This document shows positions 18,225 to 27,128 of a DNA stretch of 64,000 bases, piece by piece. Under the pieces are notes generated by a model. The model did not search any database and was not told the origin of the DNA. It worked only from the letters and a program-made list of their open reading frames with translations. Source of the DNA: CBDFGT01 sp965247225 (lineage in GTDB: Bacteria; Pseudomonadota; Alphaproteobacteria; Rhizobiales; Rhizobiaceae); the NCBI GenBank assembly GCA_965247225.1, contig CBDFGT010000009.1, positions 1 to 64,000 of the forward strand, read 5' to 3'. Each line of letters starts with the position of its first letter. The first letter of the stretch is position 1. Made by a program: the position numbers and the translations under genes.

Positions 18225-20675
18225 TCAAACCCGCATTTTCAGCGATTTCGGGTCGTACATCGGTTCCAGCGAGGCCTGCGCCCTGACCCGCACGCCGGCA
18301 ATTTCAATGTGGTAATCGGATGCCAGAACCTCGGCTTCACTCTGGCCTTCGCAAGGCACATAGCCAAGGCCGACAGCCCCGCCCAGCGCATGCCCGTAAT
18401 TGCCCGAAGTGATGGTGGATACGATTTTGCCATCGCGCACCACGGCCTCGTTGTGGAACAGAAGCGGCTGCGGATCTGTCAGACGAAACTGTACCAGCCG
18501 TCGCTTCAGCCCTGCATCCTGGCGTCTGAGCACCGCATCGCGACCGATAAAATCCCCCTTGCCCGTACGCACGGCAAAGCCAAGACCCGCCTCCAGAACA
18601 TGGTCTTCATCGGTAATATCATGTCCGAAATGGCGATAGGCCTTTTCAATCCGGCAGCTGTCAAGCGTATGAAGACCGCAGAGTTTCAGCCCAAGATCAG
18701 ACCCTGCGGCTTCAATCGCCTCGAAAATATGGGCCGCCTGGTCGGATGGCGCATAGATTTCCCATCCCAGTTCGCCCACATAGGACACCCGGTGCGCCCG
18801 GGCCAGACCCATGCCCGCTTCAATGTCACGGGCGGTGCCAAACGGATGTCCGGCATTGGAAAAATCATTCGGCGACAGTTTTTCCATGAGCGCGCGGGAT
18901 TTCGGACCCATGATACACAGAACGGATTCGCCCGCTGTCACATCGGTGATCACCACAAATTCACTGTCCTTGAGGTGGCGGCGCAGCCAGGCAAGATCCC
19001 GCTGCAAGGTTGCCCCCGGCACAACCAGCAGATAGGCGGTTTCCGACAACCGTGTCACCGTCAGATCACATTCAATGCCACCGCGACCATTGAGCATCTG
19101 CGTGTAGACAATGCGCCCGCTGGCAACATCCATCTGGTTGGCACACAGACGCTGCAGATACGCACAGGCATCCCGCCCCTCAACCCGTATCTTGCCAAAT
19201 GAACTCATGTCGAAGAAACCAGCGCCATTACGCACGGCCAGATGCTCGGCACGCTGGTTTTCAAACCAGTTCTGCCGGTTCCACGAATAACGGTATTCCC
19301 GCTCCTGACCCGGATTGGCAAACCAGTTGGCCCGTTCATTGCCAGCCACCTCGCCAAACACGGCACCGCGGGCTTTCAGATGCGCATGCAGCGCAGAGCG
19401 GCGGATACCGCGGGATGTTGCCATCTGCCGGTAGGGAAAATGATCGGCATAAAGCAGGCCCAAAGTTTCCGAAACCCGCTCTTTCAGATAGGTCCGGTTT
19501 TTCTGGAAAGGCTGGGCGCGGCGGATATCCACCTCCCACAGATCGAATGGTGCCTCACCATCATGCATCCATTGGGCCAGCGCCATACCGGCACCGCCGG
19601 ACGAGACGATGCCGATGGAATTGTAACCTGTGGCTAACCAATAGCCGCGCAGTTCCGGCGCTTCTCCCAGATAATAGCGATCATCGGGCGTAAAGCTTTC
19701 AGGCCCGTTGAAGAACGTATGGATACCGGCTGTTCCCAGAAACGGCATGCGGTTGACCGCCTTTTCCAGGATCGGTTCAAAATGATCGAAATCTTCCGGC
19801 AACTGGTCGAAACAGAAATCGTCCGAAATGCCATGCATGCCCCAGGGCTTGGCGACCGGCTCAAAGGCACCGAGCAGCATTTTTCCGGCATCTTCCTTGT
19901 AGTAGGCGCATTCATCGGGAACCCTCAGCACAGGCAGGCGCGGCAGACCCGCCACAGGTTCCGTGACGATGTAGAAATGCTCACACGCATGCGACGGCAC
20001 TGTCACACCCGACATGGCACCGAGCTCCCGCGCCCACATGCCGGCGGCATTGACGACGTGATCACATGCGATCAGCACATCCTCACCATTCTGAATGGCC
20101 GATACACCCGTCACACGTCCGTCTTTCTGATGGACGACCGTCACTTTCACACCTTCAACAATCTGTGCGCCCATCTGGCGTGCGCCCTTGGCAAGCGCCA
20201 TGGCAATATTGGCCGGGTCGCACTGGCCGTCGAGCGGCAGATGCACCGCACCCGTCACATCGGAAATATTGAGATGCGGATACATCTGCTTGACTTCGAC
20301 AGGCGAGATTTCCCGCACATCCACATTGAAGGCCCGCGCCAGCGAGGCCTGGCGGTAAATCTCCTGTTTGCGCTCTTCCGTCAGCGCCACCGTAATCGAA
20401 CCGCACTGGCGCATGCCGGTGGCAATTCCGGTTTCCGCCTCCAGCTTGATGTAGAGATCCGCCGAATATTTGGCGAGCCGCGTCATGTTCTGCGAGGCCC
20501 GCAACTGGCCGATCAGCCCTGCTGCATGCCATGTCGTGCCGCAGGTCAGTTGCTTGCGCTCCAGCAACACAATGTCCGTCCAGCCAAGTTTGGCCAGATG
20601 ATAGGCGACCGAACAGCCGGAAACCCCGCCACCGATAATGACCACGCGGGCTTTGGAAGGAAGGGTCTTGCTCAT
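18225..20675 (-). CDS. dimethylglycine/sarcosine dehydrogenase-like FAD oxidoreductase fused to GcvT domain
   Basis: 816 residues. The N-terminal DAO-type FAD domain has GGGVSG at about residues 15-20 and the TWHAAGL motif, where the His carries covalent FAD in dimethylglycine and sarcosine dehydrogenases. The C-terminal half is a GCV_T tetrahydrofolate-binding module from about residue 430. Such enzymes demethylate dimethylglycine or sarcosine and pass the one-carbon unit to folate. ATG at 20675 overlaps the stop of the upstream paralogue by four bases (ATGA), indicating translational coupling. Confidence 0.88.
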   Translation of the reverse strand: MSKTLPSKARVVIIGGGVSGCSVAYHLAKLGWTDIVLLERKQLTCGTTWHAAGLIGQLRASQNMTRLAKYSADLYIKLEAETGIATGMRQCGSITVALTEERKQEIYRQASLARAFNVDVREISPVEVKQMYPHLNISDVTGAVHLPLDGQCDPANIAMALAKGARQMGAQIVEGVKVTVVHQKDGRVTGVSAIQNGEDVLIACDHVVNAAGMWARELGAMSGVTVPSHACEHFYIVTEPVAGLPRLPVLRVPDECAYYKEDAGKMLLGAFEPVAKPWGMHGISDDFCFDQLPEDFDHFEPILEKAVNRMPFLGTAGIHTFFNGPESFTPDDRYYLGEAPELRGYWLATGYNSIGIVSSGGAGMALAQWMHDGEAPFDLWEVDIRRAQPFQKNRTYLKERVSETLGLLYADHFPYRQMATSRGIRRSALHAHLKARGAVFGEVAGNERANWFANPGQEREYRYSWNRQNWFENQRAEHLAVRNGAGFFDMSSFGKIRVEGRDACAYLQRLCANQMDVASGRIVYTQMLNGRGGIECDLTVTRLSETAYLLVVPGATLQRDLAWLRRHLKDSEFVVITDVTAGESVLCIMGPKSRALMEKLSPNDFSNAGHPFGTARDIEAGMGLARAHRVSYVGELGWEIYAPSDQAAHIFEAIEAAGSDLGLKLCGLHTLDSCRIEKAYRHFGHDITDEDHVLEAGLGFAVRTGKGDFIGRDAVLRRQDAGLKRRLVQFRLTDPQPLLFHNEAVVRDGKIVSTITSGNYGHALGGAVGLGYVPCEGQSEAEVLASDYHIEIAGVRVRAQASLEPMYDPKSLKMRV

Positions 20676-23119
20676 GCCCACAGCCTTTCATTCGTTGCGT
20701 CCCAGAGCGGACGGTCTTCCTGAACAACAGCTTTCAGCCGTTCTCCGTAAATTTCCACCTCAACTTCGGTGCCCGGCACTGTCAGGTCAGCCCGCAACAT
20801 GCCCAGCGCAATTGACTTGCCAATCCGGTGTCCGAAGCCGCCGGATGTGGTTTCACCCACCACCTTGCCATCATGCCAGAGTGTGGACATGTAAGGCGCA
20901 TCACAGTCCCTGGCGTCAACAACAAGGGTTACAAACCGCCTGGTCACGCCCTGTTGCCTTTCGCGCTCCAGCGCTGCCTTGCCCTTGAAATCCGCCTTGC
21001 CCCAGTCAACAAACCGCTCAAGACCGCCCTGCAGGAGTGTATAATCCGTAGAAAGATCGCCCTTCCAGGCGCGATAGCCCTTTTCCAGCCGCAGACTGTC
21101 GAGCGCCTCCATTCCGAAGGGCTTCAGGCCGTGCGCCTGACCGGCATTCCAGACAGCGTCGAACACCGCTGCAGTATCCTCCACCTTCGTGTGCAGCTCC
21201 CAGCCAAGCTCGCCCGCAAACGAAACACGAACCAGCTGCAGCCATCTGTCCGCAATACGGCAGGACTGATGTGTAAGCCATGGCTGACTTAAATCCGCGT
21301 CACAAACAGCGGCGAGAACAGCGCGGGATTTCGGTCCTGTGACAATCTGGCAGGAGAAATCCCGTGTCACATCTGTGATCTCGAAAGCAGCGCCGGCTGG
21401 CTTGTGTTTCAGCAGCCATTCGTAATCATGCCATTGCGCGGTTGCGGCGGTGATCAGGAAGAAGAAATCCTCTGCCAGCATCATCACCGACATTTCGGTC
21501 ACAATGCGGCCCTTGTCATCGGAAAAATAGGCAAGGCCGATGCGGCCGGGCTTTGGCACCTTGCCGGTGATCAGGCCGTTCAGCCATCCGGCTGCTCCGG
21601 CACCTTTCACCCGATAGCGTGAAAAACCGGGCAGATCGAGAATACCTGCCGCATCGCGCACCGCCAGACATTCCTCGCGGATACGGGCAGACCAGGGGCC
21701 TTCACGGTTCCACGTCTGGGTCGCAGCCTCGGAAATATCGTCACCCGGCTGCGCATACCAGTTGGCCCGCTCCCATCCATTATAGGGCTTGAACTGCGCA
21801 CCGAGCGCCCTGATGCGGTCATGGATGGCAGAACGTTTCTTGTCACGTCCGGCAGGCCAGGCATGTTTGGGGAAATGCATGCCATATTCATGGCCATAGA
21901 CTTCCATGCCCTTGGCGATGCAATAGTCCTGATCGGTATAGTCGGTAAACCGGCGCGGATCGCAGGACCACATGTCCCATTCGGTCTCGCCTTCCGTCAC
22001 CCATTCCGCCAGAACCTTGCCAGCCCCGCCTGCCTGGCAGATACCGAAGGTAAAGACACAAGCCTCAAAGGCATTGGGGACACCCGGCATCGGCCCGATC
22101 AGCGGATTGCCATCCGGCGCATAGGGAATAGGACCATTGATAACCTTTGAAAGACCGGCTGTGCCGAGAATGGGCACCCGCTCTATGGCATCGTTCATAT
22201 ACCATTCCAGCCGGTCCAGATCATCCGGGAACAGCTGGAACGAAAAATCCTTAGGCATAGGATCATCCGGTGTCGTCCAGTGCGCCCGGCAATTGGCCTC
22301 ATAGGGCCCCAGATTCATGCCATGCTTTTCCTGCCGAAGGTAATAGGAACTGTCGACATCGCGCAACAGCGGAAGCTTGTGGCCGATTTCCTTCGTCCAT
22401 GCCTCCAGTTCCGGGATCGTGTCAAACAGCATATACTGATGGCTCATCACCATCATCGGCACATTGCGCCCGAACATTTTGCCCACCTCACGCGCGTAAT
22501 AACCGGCAGCGTTCACCACTGTCTCGCAGCGGATCTCGCCCTTTTCCGTTTCAATCACCCATTCCCCGCCGTCACGACGAACCCCTGTGACGGGGCAGAA
22601 CCGGATAATTTTTGCGCCCATGTCGCGTGCGCCCTTGGCAAGAGCCTGTGTCAGCTGTGCCGGATCGATATCACCGTCATAGGGGTCATAAAGAGCGCCC
22701 TGAAGATCATGGATTTCAGCAAACGGATAACGGCCTTTGATCTCGCCGGGCGAGAGAATATCCAGATCCATACCCTGATAGCGGCCCATGCCGACCACAC
22801 GCCTGAATTCCTGCAAACGCTCCTTGCTGTGACCAAGCCGGACAGAGCCGGTCACATTGTAATTCATCGGATAGTCCACCGCCTCGCCGAGGCCGCGATA
22901 AAGTTCTGCCGAATAGCGCTGCATGTTCATGATCGACCATGAGGACGAAAAGGTCGGCACATTTCCGGCCGCATGCCATGTGGAACCGGCCGTCAGCTCG
23001 TTCTTTTCCAGCAGCACGCAATCGGTCCAGCCAGCCTTTGCCAGATGGTAAAGACAGGAGGCCCCCACCGCCCCGCCCCCGATGATGACAACCCGCGCTG
23101 ATGCTGGCAAACCCGACAT
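20672..23119 (-). CDS. second dimethylglycine/sarcosine dehydrogenase-like GcvT fusion
   Basis: 815 residues, paralogous to the gene it overlaps. FAD motif GGGAVGAS near the N terminus and STWHAAGN as the covalent-flavin-type motif; the C-terminal folate-binding part includes VRVSFAGELGWELHTK. ATG at 23119 is set by an excellent ribosome site, GGAGG at 23126-23130; a start at 23134 has none. The pair plus the Rieske enzyme would carry out stepwise demethylation (betaine to dimethylglycine to sarcosine to glycine). Which enzyme takes which step cannot be decided here. Confidence 0.87.
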   Translation of the reverse strand: MSGLPASARVVIIGGGAVGASCLYHLAKAGWTDCVLLEKNELTAGSTWHAAGNVPTFSSSWSIMNMQRYSAELYRGLGEAVDYPMNYNVTGSVRLGHSKERLQEFRRVVGMGRYQGMDLDILSPGEIKGRYPFAEIHDLQGALYDPYDGDIDPAQLTQALAKGARDMGAKIIRFCPVTGVRRDGGEWVIETEKGEIRCETVVNAAGYYAREVGKMFGRNVPMMVMSHQYMLFDTIPELEAWTKEIGHKLPLLRDVDSSYYLRQEKHGMNLGPYEANCRAHWTTPDDPMPKDFSFQLFPDDLDRLEWYMNDAIERVPILGTAGLSKVINGPIPYAPDGNPLIGPMPGVPNAFEACVFTFGICQAGGAGKVLAEWVTEGETEWDMWSCDPRRFTDYTDQDYCIAKGMEVYGHEYGMHFPKHAWPAGRDKKRSAIHDRIRALGAQFKPYNGWERANWYAQPGDDISEAATQTWNREGPWSARIREECLAVRDAAGILDLPGFSRYRVKGAGAAGWLNGLITGKVPKPGRIGLAYFSDDKGRIVTEMSVMMLAEDFFFLITAATAQWHDYEWLLKHKPAGAAFEITDVTRDFSCQIVTGPKSRAVLAAVCDADLSQPWLTHQSCRIADRWLQLVRVSFAGELGWELHTKVEDTAAVFDAVWNAGQAHGLKPFGMEALDSLRLEKGYRAWKGDLSTDYTLLQGGLERFVDWGKADFKGKAALERERQQGVTRRFVTLVVDARDCDAPYMSTLWHDGKVVGETTSGGFGHRIGKSIALGMLRADLTVPGTEVEVEIYGERLKAVVQEDRPLWDATNERLWA

Positions 23120-23157
23120 GACATTCCTCCGCAATCGTCTGATATGTGCCTAAAAAC

Positions 23158-24585
23158 TTACGCTTCCGTATAGCCCAGCGTGGCTTTGACTTCGAGAAAT
23201 TCGTGAAATCCGAAGGTTCCGAACTCACGGCCATTGCCGGATTGCTTGTACCCGCCAAAAGGTGCAGCCGGATCCCAGGCACCATTGTTGATTTTAACCC
23301 GGCCCGCACGCAGGCGCCTTGCAACATCCCGTGTTTCCTGGAGATTATCGCCCTGAACATAGGCGGCCAGCCCGTATTCCGTGTCATTGGCCATGCGCAC
23401 GGCATCATCAACACTGTCATATCCAAGAATGGACAGAACCGGTCCGAAAATCTCCTCGCGGGCAATCGTCATGGATGGATCAACATCGGCAAAAACGGTC
23501 GGGCGCACATAATAGCCGCGATTGAGACCGACAGGCAGACCCGGACCGCCGGTCACCAGGGTCGCCCCTTCGGCAATGCCTTTTTCGATCAACCCCTGAA
23601 TCTTGTCATATTGCGCCCTGGAGACGACCGGACCCAGATTTGTCTGCTCGTTCAGGGGATCACCCGCAATCAGCGCCTCTGCCGCCGCTTTCGCATGAAT
23701 TTTGGCGTCCTCCATTCTGGCAGAAGGCACAAACATGCGGGTTGGCGCATTGCAGGACTGGCCGGAATTGTCAAAGCAGGCGTTGACGCCCCGCCGCACG
23801 GCCTTTGCAAAATTCTCATGTTCGAGAAGGATATTGGCGGATTTCCCGCCCAGTTCCTGCGCAACGCGCTTGACTGTATAAGCTGCGGAACGCGCAACCT
23901 CTATGCCCGCCCGTGTCGAGCCGGTAAACGAGATCATGTCAATGCCCGGATGCGCCGACAGGGCTGCGCCGACGCCCGGCCCGTCACCCTGCACAAGATT
24001 GAACACCCCTGCCGGAACACCGGCGGCCTCCAGAATTTCGGCAAAGATAATGGCGTTGAGCGGCGCAATTTCGGATGGCTTCAGGATCATCGTGCAACCT
24101 GCCGCCAGTGCCGGAGCAACTTTTGAGGCAATCTGGTTCATCGGCCAGTTCCATGGCGTTATGAAACCGCACACGCCAATCGGCTCATAGGAAATCAGCG
24201 ACGGACCCTGCACCTTTTCCCAGACAAAATCCTCCAGTACCTTGATGGTGGTTTCAATATGGGCCTGACCACACCAGGCCTGCGAGGATTCCGACATATT
24301 GACCGGCGCACCCATTTCCATGGTCATGGCCGCTGCCAGATCCGGCATGCGTCTGTTGTACTCTTCCAGAATCCGCTTCAGAAGCGCCAGACGCCCGGCA
24401 ACGCCTGTTTGCGAAAAGGTTTCAAACGCGCGTCTTGCAGCCGCCACGGCCTTGTCAACATCGGCAGCAGAACCAAGTGCGACAGAGGAGACTGCCTCTT
24501 CCGTTGCCGGATTGATCACATCGATGAAACGTGCATCGACGGGATCTGTCCAGACGCCATCAATATAAAATTTGCCTGTCTGCAT
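23158..24585 (-). CDS. NAD(P)-dependent aldehyde dehydrogenase
   Basis: 475 residues from ATG at 24585, preceded by GGAG. Conserved blocks: TPWNWPMNQI (nucleotide fold), the general-base Glu in VAQELGGKSANI, the catalytic Cys in NSGQSCNAPTR, and EEIFGPVLSI. It opens the leftward operon of methylamine genes, 38 bases ahead of the dehydrogenase, and so may oxidise betaine aldehyde or another aldehyde of this pathway. Substrate is inferred from context only. Confidence 0.9.
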   Translation of the reverse strand: MQTGKFYIDGVWTDPVDARFIDVINPATEEAVSSVALGSAADVDKAVAAARRAFETFSQTGVAGRLALLKRILEEYNRRMPDLAAAMTMEMGAPVNMSESSQAWCGQAHIETTIKVLEDFVWEKVQGPSLISYEPIGVCGFITPWNWPMNQIASKVAPALAAGCTMILKPSEIAPLNAIIFAEILEAAGVPAGVFNLVQGDGPGVGAALSAHPGIDMISFTGSTRAGIEVARSAAYTVKRVAQELGGKSANILLEHENFAKAVRRGVNACFDNSGQSCNAPTRMFVPSARMEDAKIHAKAAAEALIAGDPLNEQTNLGPVVSRAQYDKIQGLIEKGIAEGATLVTGGPGLPVGLNRGYYVRPTVFADVDPSMTIAREEIFGPVLSILGYDSVDDAVRMANDTEYGLAAYVQGDNLQETRDVARRLRAGRVKINNGAWDPAAPFGGYKQSGNGREFGTFGFHEFLEVKATLGYTEA

Positions 24586-24626
24586 GGGTAAGCACTCCGG
24601 TTGGCCGGTGATCATCTGACCATGAA

Positions 24627-24652
24627 TTTTGCAGCTTCGCTAGTCTGCAAAA
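24627..24652. promoter_or_regulatory. inverted repeat TTTTGCAG-N10-CTGCAAAA
   Basis: Perfect 8-base arms with a 10-base spacer in the divergent promoter region between the aldehyde dehydrogenase and the dehydratase. A related shorter repeat (TTTTGC-N6-GCAAAA) lies at 24726-24743. The shared TTTTGC half-sites suggest one regulator binding twice. Which regulator is unknown; the LysR-type protein at 28827 and the Lrp-type protein at 15270 are candidates. Confidence 0.4.
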
Positions 24653-24725
24653 GAACAAAGGATAACAGGCCTGTGTATCGATTGGATTTGTGCGAAACTG
24701 GAATTTCAGTCCCCTGACCCCTGAA

Positions 24726-24743
24726 TTTTGCGCACCTGCAAAA
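24726..24743. promoter_or_regulatory. inverted repeat TTTTGC-N6-GCAAAA
   Basis: Second copy of the half-site pair seen at 24627-24652, with its left end 99 bases to the right and a shorter spacer. It lies about 90 bases upstream of the dehydratase start at 24832. Confidence 0.35.
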
Positions 24744-24831
24744 ATAAAACAGTCCCTCAGAATGAATTTTCTTCATTTGAACCGGAAGGTTTTCAGGTTC
24801 AGCTTTCCGGTAATTCCAGGAGAGCACCAGC

Positions 24832-26040
24832 ATGAAGATCACCGGCCTCAAAACATTCGTTGTCGGCAATCCGCCGCCCACACAGGGCGGTCGTTATTTC
24901 ATCTTCCTGAAGCTGGTAACGGATGATGGCATTGAAGGTGTGGGAGAGGTCTACGCCGCAACGTTCAGCCCGCATGTCGTTGTCGAGATGATCGAGGACG
25001 TGTTTGAACATCATGTGCTGGACAAAGATCCGCATCACATCGAAATGTTCTGGCGCAATTGCTACGGGCGCGGATATTCGCAACGCCCGGACATGAGCCT
25101 GTCGGGCGTGATGTCCGGGCTCGAAATGGCCATGTGGGATATTGTCGGCAAGGCTGCCGGCAAGCCCGTCTACGAGCTTCTGGGTGGCAGGGTGCATGAA
25201 AAGCTGCGCTCCTATACCTATCTCTACCCGAAGGGCGATGATGACGCCTATTCCGCGTCACCGGTCTATGACAACCCGGATGCGGCAGCCGAACGCGCAG
25301 TTGACTACATGAATATGGGTTTTACTGCCGTCAAGTTTGATCCGGCAGGGGCTTATTCCACCTTCGATCCGCGACAGCCTGGCCTTGAGCGCATGGAAAT
25401 TTCGGAAAATTTCTGCAAACGCATCCGTGAGGCTGTCGGCACAAAAGTCGACATGCTGTTTGGCACACACGGCCAGTTTACAACATCCGGTGCCATACGG
25501 CTTGCCCGCAGGCTCGAAGCGTATGATCCGCTGTGGTTTGAGGAGCCGGTGCCGCCGGAAATGCCCGAACAGATGGCAATCGTCGCCCGCCAGACCACCA
25601 TTCCGATTGCCAGCGGCGAGCGGCTTTGCACGAAATATGAATTTGCACGCCTTCTGGAAACCGGCGCAGCTTCCATCCTGCAAATGAATCTGGGCCGGGT
25701 TGGTGGTCTTCTGGAAGCCAAGAAAATTGCCGGCATGGCCGAGGCCCATTATGCCCAGATTGCACCGCATCTCTATTGCGGCCCGGTTGTGGGTGCCGCC
25801 AATATCCAGATTGCCACCTGCAGCCCGAATTTCCTGATTCTGGAAAGCATCGGTCGCTGGGATGGTTTCCTGTCCGATATCCTGAAGACACCCATCACAT
25901 GGCAGGACGGTTTCGTGATCCCTCCAACGGCCCCGGGCCTTGGTGTGGAGCTGAATGAGGAACTGGCGCTGGCGCATCCCTATACGGGCAAGGCCCTTCA
26001 TCTGGTTCCTGCATTCGGGCCGGTCGGGCTCGACCAATAG
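24832..26040 (+). CDS. mandelate racemase/enolase-superfamily protein, probable sugar-acid dehydratase
   Basis: 402 residues with the DgoD/RspA-like N terminus MKITGLKTFVV and the capping-domain motif SGLEMAMWDIVGKAAGKPVYELLGG. Barrel residues in order: Lys in TAVKFDPAG, Asp and His in VDMLFGTHGQ, Glu in WFEEPVPPE, Glu in IASGERLCTK, His in IAPHLYCGP. These fit an acid-sugar dehydratase (galactonate, mannonate or similar). Hydroxyproline-betaine epimerases belong to the same superfamily and are an alternative, given the neighbouring demethylation genes. ATG follows AGGAGAG. It leads a rightward operon. Confidence 0.85.
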   Translation: MKITGLKTFVVGNPPPTQGGRYFIFLKLVTDDGIEGVGEVYAATFSPHVVVEMIEDVFEHHVLDKDPHHIEMFWRNCYGRGYSQRPDMSLSGVMSGLEMAMWDIVGKAAGKPVYELLGGRVHEKLRSYTYLYPKGDDDAYSASPVYDNPDAAAERAVDYMNMGFTAVKFDPAGAYSTFDPRQPGLERMEISENFCKRIREAVGTKVDMLFGTHGQFTTSGAIRLARRLEAYDPLWFEEPVPPEMPEQMAIVARQTTIPIASGERLCTKYEFARLLETGAASILQMNLGRVGGLLEAKKIAGMAEAHYAQIAPHLYCGPVVGAANIQIATCSPNFLILESIGRWDGFLSDILKTPITWQDGFVIPPTAPGLGVELNEELALAHPYTGKALHLVPAFGPVGLDQ

Positions 26041-26054
26041 AAATAGAGGATCAA

Positions 26055-26200
26055 AACCCTCCCCGATCCTCTCCTTGAAGGAGAAGGGAGCGACAGCAAC
26101 CGCAGCAAACTTCTGCTTCCTCCTTCAAACTCGGCGGAGGATACGAGGTTTGCGGTCAGGTCAGGCCCTCCTCATTGAAGGAGGGAGGCTGGAGGGGGTC
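26055..26200. repeat. intergenic region rich in short palindromes
   Basis: Between the dehydratase and the next gene are CTCCTTGAAGGAG (26071-26083) and CCCTCCT/AGGAGGG arms around a 6-base loop (26166-26185), with a CCTCC..GGAGG pair between them. The style resembles repetitive extragenic palindromes. No T-run follows, so it is not an obvious terminator; mRNA processing or stabilisation is possible. Confidence 0.4.
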
Positions 26201-26222
26201 TTTTCAAACAGCGGGGACGCAT

Positions 26223-27128
26223 ATGAAATACGGATTTATAGGCCTTGGAAATCTGGGACAGCATCTGGCAGGCAGTCTGGTCCGAGAGGGTTTCGACATC
26301 ACAGTCAACGATCTTGACCCCGGGAATGCCGGAAAACTTCTCGCGGCTGGGGCAAAATGGGCCAGTGACCCGCAGGCCGTTGCCGAACAGGTTGATACGG
26401 TGATCACCTGCCTTCCCTCACCCAAAATTTCCGAAAAGGTGCTGTGCGGACCAAGGGGCATTTTGCAAGGCCTGAAACCGGGCGGAACGTGGATTGAAAT
26501 GTCCACGCTCGACAGCGGGGAAGTCGGGCGTCTGGCGGCAATTGCCGCCGCAAAGGGAATCCGCATGATGGAGGCCCCTGTTACCGGTGGTGTGCATCTG
26601 GCAGCGTCCGGTGCCATCACGGTGATTGCAGGCGGCGACACGGACCTGTTCGAGATCCACAGGCCGGCGCTGGAAGCCATGGGTGGAAAACTGTTTCATG
26701 CCGGAGATCTGGGCAAGGCCGCCGTCATCAAGGTGATTACAAACATGCTGGCCTTCATTCATCTTCTGGCAACCGGCGAAGCCCTGATGCTGGCCAAAAA
26801 GGGCGGCATTGATCTCACCGACGCTTTCAACATCATCAAGGCCTCTTCCGGAAATTCCTTCGTGCATGAAACCGAAGGACAGGTGATCTTGAACGGCAGC
26901 TACAATATCAATTTCACCATGGATCTGGCCATCAAGGATCTGGGTTTTGCCCTGGGCTTCGGCAAGGATTTCGGCGTGCCGCTGGATATGGCAAGCCAGG
27001 CGATGCAAACCTTTATCCGGGCAAAATCCACCTATGGCGGCAATGCCTGGTCGAGCCAGGTGGTCAAGCTGCTGGAAGATGCCACCGGCACAGATCTTCG
27101 TGCACCCGGCTTTCCGGCTGAACTATGA
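26223..27128 (+). CDS. NAD(P)-dependent beta-hydroxyacid dehydrogenase (3-hydroxyisobutyrate/tartronate type)
   Basis: 301 residues. N-terminal Rossmann motif MKYGFIGLGNLGQHLA, the substrate-binding EAPVTGGVHLAASGAITVIAGG block, and the catalytic Lys in GDLGKAAVIKVITNML, all typical of the 6-phosphogluconate-dehydrogenase-like beta-hydroxyacid dehydrogenases. The start is the ATG at 26223; upstream in-frame codons cover the palindromic region and are not conserved-looking. It overlaps the GMC oxidoreductase gene by four bases. Confidence 0.9.
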   Translation: MKYGFIGLGNLGQHLAGSLVREGFDITVNDLDPGNAGKLLAAGAKWASDPQAVAEQVDTVITCLPSPKISEKVLCGPRGILQGLKPGGTWIEMSTLDSGEVGRLAAIAAAKGIRMMEAPVTGGVHLAASGAITVIAGGDTDLFEIHRPALEAMGGKLFHAGDLGKAAVIKVITNMLAFIHLLATGEALMLAKKGGIDLTDAFNIIKASSGNSFVHETEGQVILNGSYNINFTMDLAIKDLGFALGFGKDFGVPLDMASQAMQTFIRAKSTYGGNAWSSQVVKLLEDATGTDLRAPGFPAEL

